Of a stretch of 64,000 nucleotides of DNA, positions 35,155-46,864 are shown in pieces (position 1 is the stretch's first letter; every line of letters begins with the position of its first letter). Position numbers and translations under genes: made by a program. The notes under the pieces were generated by a model that had not been told where the DNA came from, made no database searches, and saw only the letters and a program-made list of their open reading frames with translations. Source of the DNA: Cryptomeria japonica (taxonomy: Eukaryota; Streptophyta; Pinopsida; Cupressales; Cupressaceae); NCBI RefSeq assembly GCF_030272615.1, contig NC_081405.1:19736547-19800546 (forward strand), in the 5' to 3' direction.

Positions 35155-36301
35155 TGTTGGAATCAATGAACACTGAGAGTGGGGGTGAATCAATGTTTTG
35201 TAATTTGCAAAATTACTAACCCAATTCTTAAACCACTAGATGCATAAGAATGAAAATGAAATGCAGAAGCATAAAGCAATTATCCACACAATCATAACAC
35301 CAAGATTTTTACGTGGAAACTTGGAAAGGGAAAAACCACGGTGGGATTTGAACCCACAATATTATTATACTATGGCCAAAAGTATGATAATATTACATGA
35401 GGGGAATGTACTTTCAATCAGGCACACTACCTAGAGCTCATTTCTCAAAATACAAAAGGGCTACAACCCATAGGAAGACTCACTACCTTACAAGCTAATA
35501 CAATTGATTACAATAATGAATGAATTGAAGTATAGCATCTAAATACGCCAAAATGTAGTTCCGATTAGGCTCGTATTATCTTTTGCAACTAATCTGCTAA
35601 TCTGCTCTATTTTTTACTATGTCACACACTAGAGCACCAAAATCTTCAATTACATTCGCCAAACTTGCAAATTCGCTGATACAAACTTTCTTCACTCATG
35701 ACCTCTATCAAAATGATCAACCAAATTGATCATATATCCACACCAACAAAAATAATCATTTACCATGTCGGATTCCAATTTCCGCATAACACGCAACCAT
35801 GAAATGTGTATCACCAAGCCGACTCAATTTGTGCACAAATCCAAATGCGAACCAAAGCAGAATGATAACAAGCTACCCATAAGTTGTCCCAATCACTTCG
35901 AACATGAAACTGATCGCTGAAATCATTCCAACAAATCTGCAACACACGTCACACCAAAATAGCTCTTCTCTAACTGAATTACTAGATACCGAACCTCTAA
36001 ACTACTCACAAATCAACACCAGATATCAAGATCATGAGATAATCTGCCTCAAACCTTGAATCAATTGCCTTGATCATCGCAACCAAAATTACATCACCAA
36101 AATCAAGATATGCACACTGATCTCATGCTCTATTGGTTACTGCGTGCCACCTTCTAGACTTATGCCTTATAAACAAAATGACTTCAGGTAAACCAAATCT
36201 ATGTACACTGGATGTGATTTATGAAATGAGTTACCATCAATGACAACCCCTAATCATCTTCCATTTATCAGTCTTCATTGAAACAGTGTCTCTTGCCAAC
36301 A
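35155..36301 (-). mobile_element. Solo LTR, copia-type, minus orientation
   Basis: TGTTGGAATCAATG...TCTTGCCAACA, 1,147 bp, with a perfect 5-bp target duplication AGATC at 35150-35154 and 36302-36306. On the minus strand it has the copia blocks TGATTCACCCCCACTCTCAG (35168-35187 reversed) and GTGGTTTTTCCCTTTCCAAG then TTTCCACGTAAA (35308-35340 reversed), so it reads right to left. Confidence 0.92.
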
Positions 36302-37423
36302 AGATCACCTATCCAAATGCTAAATTTGGAGTAGTAAAATAAAAGCAATTTTTTTAGGGTTTAATAGATCTTTAGGCAAAAATATGCATAGATGTACAAT
36401 CGCCATAAGACCTACATCAACCCTACAACTTCATGTGTTAGTTGATATAAGGGTTTTTTTTATTTTTTTGGTTTTTCAATTTATTTTTTTCAAAAAAAAT
36501 AAAAATAAAAAAGACCTTTTTAAACTCACAAGGTACAATATGTACCTTGTGCTAGTGTTTTAAAACTTTTTGGAAGACCTTTTAACAAATTTTAATATTA
36601 TTAAGCATCAACAACACATGTACCTTTCAATGAAAAATTCTATCCATTATCAACATTGAATATTTCATTAACGAAATCCTATATATCACCCAATGATGAA
36701 TAATTAACCTTCCAACCTAATTTTTGGCACTTGAAAACTATCTTGATGACCAGATTGGGAATATTTTGTCCTAAGAATATTCTAGCATGTTCATGACACA
36801 AAGAGCATATTTCAGCAAATCAGGATTATACCAACACAATACAAAATATTTTGACAATTAAGGGCATAATTCAACAATCCAAAATCGCTAACATCAACCC
36901 TATACCACCCCTTTGGCCCCAAACATTAGTTTGTGTTGCCTAAAGGAGTTATTTTTTTCATAACTTGAGCATACAACCTTGGTTTTTGGAAAATGAGATA
37001 TCATAAAAAGTTTTTTCATCATACTTTCTAGAGGTGTAGGTATTATTAATTTTTGTTATCGATACAATTTATTGCCTATTAATCTTTCTTTCGTTTGGGA
37101 TCATAAGTATTTATCCATATCTCTAATTTTCATTATTCTTGTAGATTTGGAAAGGCGCTTCAAATCTTTTCAAATTTATTCATGCACTTTTTCTAGAAAT
37201 TTTCCCAAGTACATTTTATTCAATTTCTTGTTATTTCACATTCTACTTAATTACCTGGACATCTTGGCACTTGGAAATGTTATGTTTGCATGAGATGAAT
37301 TTATTCAATCTAATTTATTTTTATAAAGGTTATTGTTCTTTTATTTAACAGTTTGAGGTATCATGGGTTTTCATATTCATCCTTCTATGGTAATCCTAGA
37401 AAACAAATTGGCAAAACAACATC

Positions 37424-37720
37424 ATGACCCATCTTAGGTGGCTTAATCTCTTCCTCTATGTTTGTGGACTCATACTTGAACCAAGCACATTAGGGGATAG
37501 ATCGATATGCAGTAACATAATTGATCATATTGTCAAAGGGATTTGTTCTAGTGTTGATCATGACACTATGTGTGTTATATTAGACATTGATTGTCCCCAC
37601 ACACTTTGGACTAGACTTTGAAAGATTTATGGAGACCCTCATATCTCTTAATTCTGAAAGAACTGTTTTAGATTGTCTCATTCCCCTTGATGATGTAAAT
37701 TGTATATTATTTGATGATGA
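37424..37720 (+). pseudogene. Possible copia gag fragment
   Basis: An open stretch with 'TLGDRSICSNIIDHIVKGIC' and 'CPHTLWTRL', then after a stop 'KIYGDPHISL', resembles the part of copia gag with the motif 'A.E.W..L...YG'. The position inside the decayed element fits. Family assignment is weak. Confidence 0.4.
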
Positions 37721-38607
37721 TACTTTATAGTTGCTTGAGTATATCAAAGGTCTTGCATGTTATGATGGCTCACAGGCTTGTCTCATTGTTCCCCCTCTTC
37801 ATATCAAGACCCAATCTCCATATTCTATTGTTCTTGATAACATTAGTATTTTTATATTGATGATCCTTATTGATTTAGTACAACAAATTGTTCATCCTCT
37901 TCTAGACATGCCTACTTGGGATTCGTATATTGCAAATATATCATCCTTATTGTAGAGTTTCATATTACATATTTGGAGGATTATTTTGAGAAAATTCATC
38001 TCCTCTTTCATCATAGTCACATTATTGATGTTCTAGCCCATCATCATTGTATTTGGACCTTCTTCTACATCAATATTCACTAGATTCTAGATAGACATCA
38101 TCTCATTCCAACATTTGGATATTCGAGAAATTTTTAGAGGCACACATCATTTGAATTTGAATTCCTTATTAATCTAATTTATGTGAATAAATTCTCCAAT
38201 CATAAATGGATATTTTTCTTCCTAAGGGGAGAAATGTTGTGTTTCAAGTAGTGGATCATGTTGTGTTTATAATATTTCATCACTGACATAGAAGCTAATT
38301 CTATATGGGGTTTTATATTCTTATATTCTCTCTCCTATTGGGGAATATTTATTATAATTTTGTGGCATAAGCAGCCTTTGGGGGGTCATATCAAGTCATC
38401 CTTCTTTTCTTCTCTCACTAGTACGCATTTATTTTATTTTTATATTTTTTGTAGAGGATTTTTTTTTCCCACAAGATTTACTCCTTTTCTCCAATTTTCA
38501 GAGATTAATTTATTTGTACATGGGTACCTCATCAAGGCTTGTAGTTAGGACCATCCATGCAAATATCATTAGTTTTTTGGCTTTTCCCTAATTTAATTTT
38601 AAAGTGG

Positions 38608-38795
38608 GATGTTTGAGTTATTAGGTAATCACCTTAGTAACTAATTAATCAAAAATTTATTGCTTCTAAGGTCCCCTATTATTTTATTACACTTAAGCTA
38701 AAATTAGGAGTGCTTTTTCTATATTTAGATCAAGCTAATTATAGGTCATGGTGTCTCATAGAATAGGATGATGACACTAGTAATGATTTTTTGTT
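38608..38795 (+). repeat. 3' LTR remnant of decayed copia element
   Basis: Starts TGTTTGAGTTATTAGG after AAAGTGGGA (a possible polypurine tract, 38598-38606). Similarity to 34634-34810 fades after about 38790. Confidence 0.5.
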
Positions 38796-40047
38796 CACAT
38801 TTTTATGTATACATTTTTGACATGACTAGCGGGGCTCTTGACCCTCTTTAGTCTTTTTTTTTGTAATTTTTTCTGACCACATTTTGTAGATTTTAATGCT
38901 TTCAGAAAAAAATTATCAGGTAAATTTGAAGGATCTATGATTCAAAGAAGCATGAACACAAAACCGTAGTTTTTGAAGAGTTTTAATTTCTTTTAAACGG
39001 TGCAAAAGTTGTTTACAATCTTTTTACTGTAGTTTTAGGATCATTTAAGGAGGATACCGTAAAAATATCCTTATATCATTGATAATGCAGGCCATTTCAA
39101 TTTTATGATTTTACATATTTGATCATATCTTGAAAATGTCTTGTCCAATTTTCATGTATATTTTTACAATATTTTAGAGACCTTTTCAAAAGGTTCACAA
39201 TCAAATATTCAAAATTGAGGGAGTTACTTTGATTATTTATTTTGTCATAAATTTGGGTGATTTTTTCTTATTTATTTATAATTTTGGAAATATCTATTAA
39301 ATTTAATAGGGTTTTTTCCTTCTATTTTCACTTGAGTCTTGAAAATTACAAAAAAATAATAATAAGATTTTGTTTGACTAGGTGGTAAAATTTTGAAAAC
39401 TACAATTTTAATGGGCTATTCCATCTTTTGATGAGCATATCTTTCAAATAATTTGTTTTTTATTGTTTTCTCACATCATTTTCTAATTTGTAGGGGTTTG
39501 ATTATCATTTCTAATTCATTTCTCACAACAAAATCATATGTCCAAGACCAATATTTTGAAACTACTATTCCTTTTTTTGTAGCACCATGTGTCATAGATT
39601 AAATTAACTCACCAAATTGGGCACATTTTGTTTTCTCAAGGAGATTGATCTTGTTTTTTGTGTTTGATGTCTTTTAGAGTGTATATGCTCTCTCATCGCA
39701 CCACAAATAAATATTAGAGATTAAAAATACTTTTCTATTTCTATTTTGTGGTATTATCCTAAGGACTGGAGTGTGTATACTATCTCTTAGAACAACAAGG
39801 TGATCTTGCAGATAAAGAAAATGCTTAGATTCCTTTCCCTTTAAGAGGCTTTTCTAGGTATTTCATCACTACAGATGACAAAATCAACCACATTTTTTTG
39901 ACAAGGTATATAAAGGGGGAGAATGAAATCTATACCTCAAGAGTGAAACATCATCATGTCTAGACAAGCCCCAAGACCCTTGTTTTATTGATACTTTTAT
40001 GGTGAAGAGAAGAGGAGAGAATCTCTTTATTTCATTCATGTAGATGG
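38796..40047. other. AT-rich spacer with a copia-like polypurine tract near its end
   Basis: No coding sequence recognised. AAAGGGGGAGAATGAAA at 39912-39928 looks like a copia polypurine tract, about 120 bp before the LTR-like start at 40048. The spacer may be the 3' UTR of another copia element. Confidence 0.4.
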
Positions 40048-40272
40048 TGTTGGCATTTGGCATAACTGATGCAGAATTAGATGATGCAAGTGATGCAGTT
40101 GAAGGTTGATGACTGCATTGGTAGAGTATAGAAGACTATTTGTGATGAAGAGATTGAGATTTTGTGATTCGATGACTTGAACAATTATTTCTATTGTCAT
40201 TGATGACAATTGATTTCAAATGATGATAACTGATGTTCTTGATGTTTTTTTTGTCATCTAAGTGATTTGGTT
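40048..40272 (+). repeat. copia LTR fragment
   Basis: Begins TGTTGGCATTTGGCAT, similar to the start of the solo LTR at 22651 (TGTTGGCATTTGATC), and has 'TATTGTCATTGATGACAA'. It is cut off at 40272 where a minus-strand gypsy LTR starts. Confidence 0.55.
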
Positions 40273-41398
40273 TGTTGGTTGAAAATTTTGTACACTTGGA
40301 GAAATATACAAAATTGTGGTTTCAACGACAACACACGAGTAAAACTCTCCTAATTAAGGGAAGGCTCCCCCTATCTAACTACAAATTGGAAAATAAAATA
40401 GGATGGGACAACAATCTTTCTTCTTTTTTCAAGAAAGACAATATCCTTTTCTCTTCATACAAAAGGATAGCGATTGAATATGAACAACAATAACCACTTT
40501 CAAGTGAAATAAGAGAAAGGAAATGAAGTTTCCTGAAAGCGCAAAGACTTCCGTCACTTCCTTCGAGACAAGACAACAATATCAAGCTCAAAGACTTGAC
40601 TATTGGAAGTCCTATCTACCCCTTGCTATACTAAATTTTACAACAAATAAAAGATAACATCTCAAAGACTGGAATAATCTATTCTTTCAACACAAAGACA
40701 AGAACTAATGCAAGCTAAAAGACTTGCTGCTATTTATTATCAAACAGTAATTTTTCCTCAAGAATAGATGCAAGTTCAAAGACTTGCTGCTCCTTCAAGA
40801 GAGTTTCCTATTTTAATTAATCTTCTCTACTTGCAGCTCAAAGACTTCAAATCAGATTGGACTAAGCTCCTTTAGAAACACTTTGCATAGAAGAAATAAA
40901 AAGATTCAAACTCAAACATGTAGCTCAAAGACTCAAAACTTGAGTAATCCTTCTTTATTATTCTTCAAAACCTTAAATTCACATACATAAGCTCAAAGAC
41001 TTCTTGTTGTAAATTTGGCAGAGTTTTTGCTTGCTTTCCCAAAAGATAAATATTACAATAGACCCCTCAAGTATTTATAGAAGAGGAGCCTTGAGAAAAA
41101 GGTGGGAGGATCCTAACTAACTTGAGAGATTCTCTCAACCACCAAGACTCATTCAATAACTAACTGAGACTTCATTAACTAACTAAGAGTTACTCCAACT
41201 AACTAAGACTTATTCCAACTACAGTCCTAATCGGACACAACTTGTAGTTGCCTTACATATAATTACAAAAGCGCAAGTAATGTGTAACTTGCTTTTTACA
41301 AAAAATAATTTTACATGTAACTTGTCAAAACTAAATTACAACTAAAGATTACAAAAGAGGGAAAATTCAACTAAGTGTTGAAAAACACTTAAGTTGCA
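40273..41398 (-). repeat. Probable 3' LTR, minus strand
   Basis: The plus strand starts TGTTGGTTGAAAA and ends AAGTTGCA, so it reads TGCAACTTAAG...CAACCAACA on the minus strand. It has a TATA box (TATAAATA, 41072-41079, minus) and about nine copies of a CTCAAAGACTT-like motif (40540-41010). The right end is uncertain by some 15 bp (41383 or 41398) and no second copy is in the window. Confidence 0.5.
41072..41079 (-). promoter_or_regulatory. TATA box of probable LTR
   Basis: Minus strand CTTCTATAAATACTTGAGG, matching the TATA context CTATAAATAG of the LTR families at 42719 and 52349. Confidence 0.5.
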
Positions 41399-42718
41399 TT
41401 TTGTGAAGACACAAATCCTTGAAATTTCTAGATGCTCGCTTGTAGTTCATCAGGATTTGGTTCATTGGTGTTCTTGGCAACAACCATAGTCTTCACAAAA
41501 GTGTCGTGATAGCGGAGGAGCACATAATTGTTTTTATCCAGGATAGACTGGATTTCATGCAGAAAGGGTTGGTGTTTCATCAATGCTTGAATCGAAGCTG
41601 CCGAGAATTGTTCGCTCCTCCATTCATTATGAATCCTCATCTGTAAATCAGCAAGAACTTCTTCTTTTGGAATCAGCTCTCCATCCTGACTTACTATGTT
41701 ACAAGAGGCCCTTTCACAATGTGAGACAATATCTCAGAAAACTTCACTCCAGAATCTCTTTGCATCACCCATCTCCTCAATGAGGGATTTAAGAACAAGG
41801 GTCTTGTTTTCTAGGAGTTCTTCAAATTCCAAGTACATGACCCTGGAAGAGATGATGGCATGCTCCTGTAGAACACTCAGCTTTTGTTGGGGCATGGTAC
41901 ACCAGATTGTCAAACTTTCATCAACACTTTCCAGATTCTTTTTGAAAGTATTAGAAGTTTGATCTAGTTTCTCCTCAATAGTTTCCAACTTAGACATTAT
42001 TTGAAAAATGTCTTTCATTACCTGTACACATTGATCATGAAGTTGATCAAACTAGGAATCCAGTGCTTGTACTTTTTGAGCAGCCCTTTCCACTCCACGT
42101 ATTGATTCTTGGGAACTAGAAGAATCTATGGAGTTACTCCCTTCATTAGCAGGTTTTGTAATTTTATGAACGGTTTCCATAAGTTGTCTATTTTCCTCTT
42201 CTAGCTTGTCTTTCTTTGCTAGAAGATCATCACACCTTTGCTCTAGTGAAGCAACAGAAAACTGAGCATCATGTTTAATGACCTCATGTGTTTGTTTACC
42301 CAACTCTACCTTTGTAACTTTATGATGCTCTGCAAAAAGGATTAGAAAATCTGTTTGGTTGCAACACACACAAGGGCACAAGAAACAAACGTTAGTGTTA
42401 GCAACACAAGATTATCCTAAACAGGCATATCAAGAGAGATATTAAACATGAAATAGAAAGCATATAAACATAGAATAAAATAGCTAATCAAGATGCTCAT
42501 AGTTGCTCCTCCCTTGTTCCTCTCCTCTCCAAGTCCCAAATGAGTGTAGCTCTCAGCTTTTAGCACTAGCCATGGATGCCATATGGAGATTCAAGATAGT
42601 TGAATATGATAAGCAAATACTATGCAAGTGTAGATAATGATGCTATGAGAAAGCTCTATGCTAATACCAGTATAACAACAATACTCTAATGCTTCTCTCT
42701 GCTTGAGGAGAAGGGTTC

Positions 42719-42726
42719 TATTTATA
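42719..42726 (-). promoter_or_regulatory. TATA box of solo LTR
   Basis: TATAAATA on the minus strand in CTTCTATAAATAGAACCC, equivalent to 52349-52356 in the related plus-strand LTR. Confidence 0.6.
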
Positions 42727-43687
42727 GAAGAAATGGGAAAATGAAGGGTTAAGATTGAATGGTTTAATCAAGGGCCAAGTTTGAAAGTTGGGGATCCATG
42801 TGCACAATTGGCACCAATAAAATGGTGACAAGTGTCAACATAGGATTGGGTTGAGAGAAGAGGTTGGAGGCATTAAAGGCCTGAGAAGACCTCATGGTTA
42901 TCTAGAGGCTAAGGGTCAAGTCCAAATTAAGATTACCCACTGGATTAAGAGTTAATCCAAGGATAAACCTTTGTGCAAATGTTTAAGAGATAATCATGGT
43001 CAAAGCATTAATGGCTTGATGAGACCTTTGGGTTGGGTAGAGGTTGAGTCAAAACAAATGTTTTAACCATGTGGGAGGGTTTGAGGTAACCATTAATGGT
43101 TATTGGAGACTTTGGGGATTAAGTGGTTGAAGGTTGAAAGCCTTCAATGGTTATCAAAGACTTTGAGCCATTTAGTGGTTGAAGGTTGAAAGCCTTTAAT
43201 GGTTATCAAAGACTTTGAGGGTTTGAGAAGTGACTTCCCTTTTGCTTAGGAATGTGACAAAGTTTAGAGAAGGGGTTAGGTTATTTAGAAGTGATTAGAA
43301 AATTCTAGAAGGGGTTTAGGCATGCAAGTGGATTTTGTAGGAAAATGCAAGTGGGAGAAATTTTGGTATTTTCAATTAAAATAAAATTATTTATTTCAAT
43401 TAAATGGTGTAATTTGCATTTGGATAAATATTCAAATAAATATTAATTTATTTAAATGAGAAAAATGAAGATAAAGCATTAAAATGCTTGAAGACTTTGA
43501 GGGAAACCATTAAAGGCTTGAAGACTTTAAGGAAAACCATTAAAGTCTTAAGAAGACTATAGAAGGAAGCCATCAAGTTTGAAGACTTTAAAGCCATCAA
43601 GTTTGAATACTTTAAGGGAAACCATTAAAGGTTTCAAGTGGGTGAGGATAAATAGGATTTTAAATAAATAATTTATTTAAAATAGTT

Positions 43688-43930
43688 GTGCAACTTGCTT
43701 TTGTAGGAAAATACAAGTGGGTGGAGGATAAAGGTGATTTAAATAAATGTTAATTTATTTAAATGATTGTGCAACTTGCATTTGTAGGAAAATACAAGTG
43801 GGTGGAGGATAAAGGTGATTTAAATAAATTATTTATTTAAAATAATTGTGCAACTTGCATTTGTAGGAAAATGCAAGTGGGTAGAGGATAAAGGTGATTT
43901 AAATAAATGTTAATTTATTTAAATGTTAGA
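43688..43930. repeat. Three tandem units of about 80 bp within solo LTR
   Basis: GTGCAACTTGC occurs at 43688, 43769 and 43848. Each copy is followed by 'TTTGTAGGAAAAT.CAAGTGG', 'GGATAAAGGTGATTTAAAT' and an AAATAAAT/ATTTATTT hairpin. Not seen as an array in the related LTR at 51422. Confidence 0.85.
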
Positions 43931-46864
43931 GGTGGGATTTTGGGGGAATTTAAATAAATATTAATTTATTTAAATGTGAGAGAATATTTAATTAAATAAA
44001 TATGATTTATTTATTTAATTAATGGTCTGAATTTGGTGAAGTGAATTAAATCAAATAAATTGAATAATTTATTTAATTAATAGGAGAAGAGGGTTAAGAT
44101 GAATTAATTAAATATATTAATTTAATTAATTATTAATTGATGGTTAAATAATCAAATAAATATTAAATATTCATTTAATTAAGTGGACAGATTTATGTGA
44201 CTACACTTTATAATTAGCAGCTGACATTTCTTCAAGTGGCTTATCTGCAATAGGTTCCACAATTTCAGCTACCTTCATCTTGTTGCTATCAATAGTTACC
44301 CTAGAGATAGTCTTGGCCTTCTTAGCAACTTTGGATTTGGACTGTCTCAGTTGCTGATAGTCAAAGGCGTTAGGTGAGATTTCTTGCTTCTTCCTTTTCG
44401 GGGTGAAAGAACTAAGCCATGGAGGCAGAGTCATCAACTCCCCTCCAATAATAGCCATAGGCAAAGGAGAAGCAATTTCTATTTGAATTACTGTGGTCAT
44501 CCAGGGAGGAACATCTATTTGGATAGTGACCACGGTTTGCTCAGTTACCAAAGGGCATGAAGATTGCCTCATGAATTTTTCAAAACCAAAAGTGGAATTA
44601 TCAATTTCTGATAACTAAATGCAAGTAGGAATATTCTTAGGAACTTTCAACACACTCTCTTGTTGATGATCAGAAGATGGCTCGTATGTTGAAATGGGAA
44701 TTGCATTATGAGGAGACTCATCCACAAGCAAATTAAGAGGAGAAAGAGGTGTCTTGATGGAAACTAGAGGAATGACCTCATGCATCAAGTCTGAAACTGG
44801 AGACTTAGGAACATCATTAGATTGTTGCCTCTCTTCTGGATTATCCAGATCAATCATCTGAACATGGAATCATGATTTTTCCTTCCCATGAACAATCATT
44901 TCCTTAGGAGGAAGCACTACTGCATGACTGACTCATAACTTGATCCTTGTGCTTGAAGATGAAGCACCCTCCTTGTTGTCAATCTGAATCTCGGACTTCT
45001 ATCCAAAAGGCCCCGTATAATCATCTTCTTTACCAACCTTGATTTTGATAAGTCTAACAACATTACTTTTCAACCATGAGTTGGTGTTGGCCAAGATAGG
45101 CTGAAATCTATCAAGGATGGAGATGCACTCCTTGTGTGACCATTGGATCAAAGGAAGTGAAGCTTCCTCAACCCTTCGTGAAGTGTATTCAAGATCAAGT
45201 ATATGCCTATCATAAATCATCCCTTGTGGGATATCCACCAAGTTGAAATCAACAATTTTCTCAATAGTGAGCTTGCAATAATCCATCTTGAGGACTTTGG
45301 CTTCTGTGCGGAGATCCATCCAGATGTCTTCAATGTGCTGAACATGCACAAAGGATTTCTTGATCTTCTCCTTCATACCTCTATAATAAAAATGAGCTCT
45401 AGGTTTAAACCTTTTGAGCTTGATTTCCTGCAATTTAGCCTCCATGGCCTTAGCCTTTATAGATGTGACAAGGGATTACCGGCCAATTTTCAATGGGTTT
45501 GTGGTATAGATCCCCATTCCAACCTTGTGCTTAGCAGACCGAAAAGTGTGAACAACCATGATCTATCTTCCCAACTCCATAAGAATTATCTTATCAGTTG
45601 GGTATCTAGGAAGCATGTATGGTTGACCATCATAGCATTTGATCCTCATATAAGCAAAGGTTGGAAATTGCAAAAACAAACACCCATACTCAGACACCTT
45701 GTCCCATGCCTCATCTGATACTCTCTTGTTCCTGAGATTTCTGTCAAACTGACACATGAAATATCCAAAGAATGCATCTTGGACCCTTCTGAAATGCAGT
45801 CTGCTGGGTCTCAATGGCAACTGGTCATAATATCCCCAAACTAGTATAAGTGAGCAATCACCCTTGGTAGAAAGACCTGGAAAGTGTTTAAGTGATGCTA
45901 CTAAATATACCAAAGAATATTTCATGAAGAAGGTCATGGTGGTAGGAACTTCTGCAAGTTTTTTGCACAAGGCATCACTGATGACTTCTCCCCATGACAT
46001 GTGATGTGACTGCCGTATTAACATAATGAATTGATACATCCATGGCTCAAAGACATTGGAATTTTCAAGGCCCATCATCCTGCTGAGAAGAGTGATGGTG
46101 TCTCCTATCTCCCATTTGAAATCGTAGCGGTACAACTTCGCCCACCTTGAGAAGGAGGCTCGTGGCTCTTGGATCCACCTATTGATGTGTCGCTTGCAAT
46201 CTTTTTCCCTCTTTACATAATACTCCGCTGCACTTTCTTTGGTGATTTCCATATAAATAGGTGCAGGAGGTATTCTAAAGACCTTCTCGATCATATCTGC
46301 ATCAAGATAGATTATAGCTTCACCATCATCATTTTTTATGACTCTTGACTCTTTGTCAAAATGATGGGGGCATGCAAGAACGAACTCAGGTTCTAGGGCA
46401 GCCACTGGGAAGGAAGATGCATGATGGATATGGCTATCCAATAGCCACTGCAAGTTATTATCCTATGGATTTTCTACCCTGTTGATGAATTCTGACATAT
46501 CATCGTGCCCTATTTCTGTGTCTTTGATGTGATCCAAAGGAGAAGAAACCTGGGAAGGTCCAACCTCATTCTGGTATTTGTCATATTTGTATTTCTTCTT
46601 CTTTGGAGTTGGAGATGCTGACAAATCTGACATTGATTGTGAACTTGAGATACTATGATGAAGACTTAAAAGAGTTAAGGCAACATCATAGTCAGCTGTA
46701 AATATCATTCTTCCTTCTCCAAATGGGTAAAACTTTGATTCTTGAATTTCATGATTTTGTGAGAGGAAGAGGGGAAATATGTAGAAATGGGAAAATTTGG
46801 ACTTTGACCAATTTCGGATCTTGGGAGAATTTTCACAAGTATACAAGTTGGAAAGAACATACAT

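Larger units (their letters stand above)
34634..38795 (+). mobile_element. Decayed Ty1/copia element
   Basis: Direct repeats at about 34634-35024 and 38608-38795 share a series of blocks (for example TTTATTACACTTAA.CTAAAATTAGGAGT, then 'TCATAG.ATAGGA.GATGA'). They flank a primer-binding-like site and a gag-like fragment. The 3' repeat is truncated or too diverged after about 38790. A solo LTR is nested at 35155-36301. Boundaries are approximate. Confidence 0.6.
42323..44205 (-). mobile_element. Solo LTR, Tat-like gypsy, minus orientation
   Basis: Minus strand TGTAGTCACATAAATCTGTCC...GAGCATCA, 1,883 bp, with a perfect 5-bp target duplication CTTTA at 42318-42322 and 44206-44210. It is the same family as the LTR at 51422-52819 (same first 21 bases and CATCA end). 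It is longer mainly because of an internal tandem repeat of about 80 bp (43688-43930) and repeated 'ACCATTAAAGGCTTGAAGAC' blocks (43480-43640). TATA box at 42719-42726 (minus, TATAAATA). Confidence 0.93.
41428..46864 (-). pseudogene. Long accessory ORF of gypsy element, split by solo LTR
   Basis: If the solo LTR at 42323-44205 and one target duplication are ignored, a single frame runs from about 46864 to the stop at 41428, roughly 1,180 codons. At least seven in-frame stops (including 46463, 45563, 44999, 44615, 42052 and 41734) but no frameshift are visible. The best-preserved part (46453-45563) is globular, with 'LDADMIEKVFRIPPAPIYME', 'HINRWIQEPRASFSRWAKLY' and 'MMGLENSNVFEPWMYQFIML'. The middle is Ser/Pro-rich and the C-terminal third is probably coiled coil ('RCDDLLAKKDKLEEENRQLM', 'MSKLETIEEKLDQTS'). 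I do not recognise the family; it may be related to plant-transposon/PMD-like proteins. Confidence 0.6.

Noticed and set aside
45203-45718. Plus-strand ORF of 171 codons
   Set aside because: Shadow of the long minus-strand accessory frame, which has better protein-like sequence and continuity.
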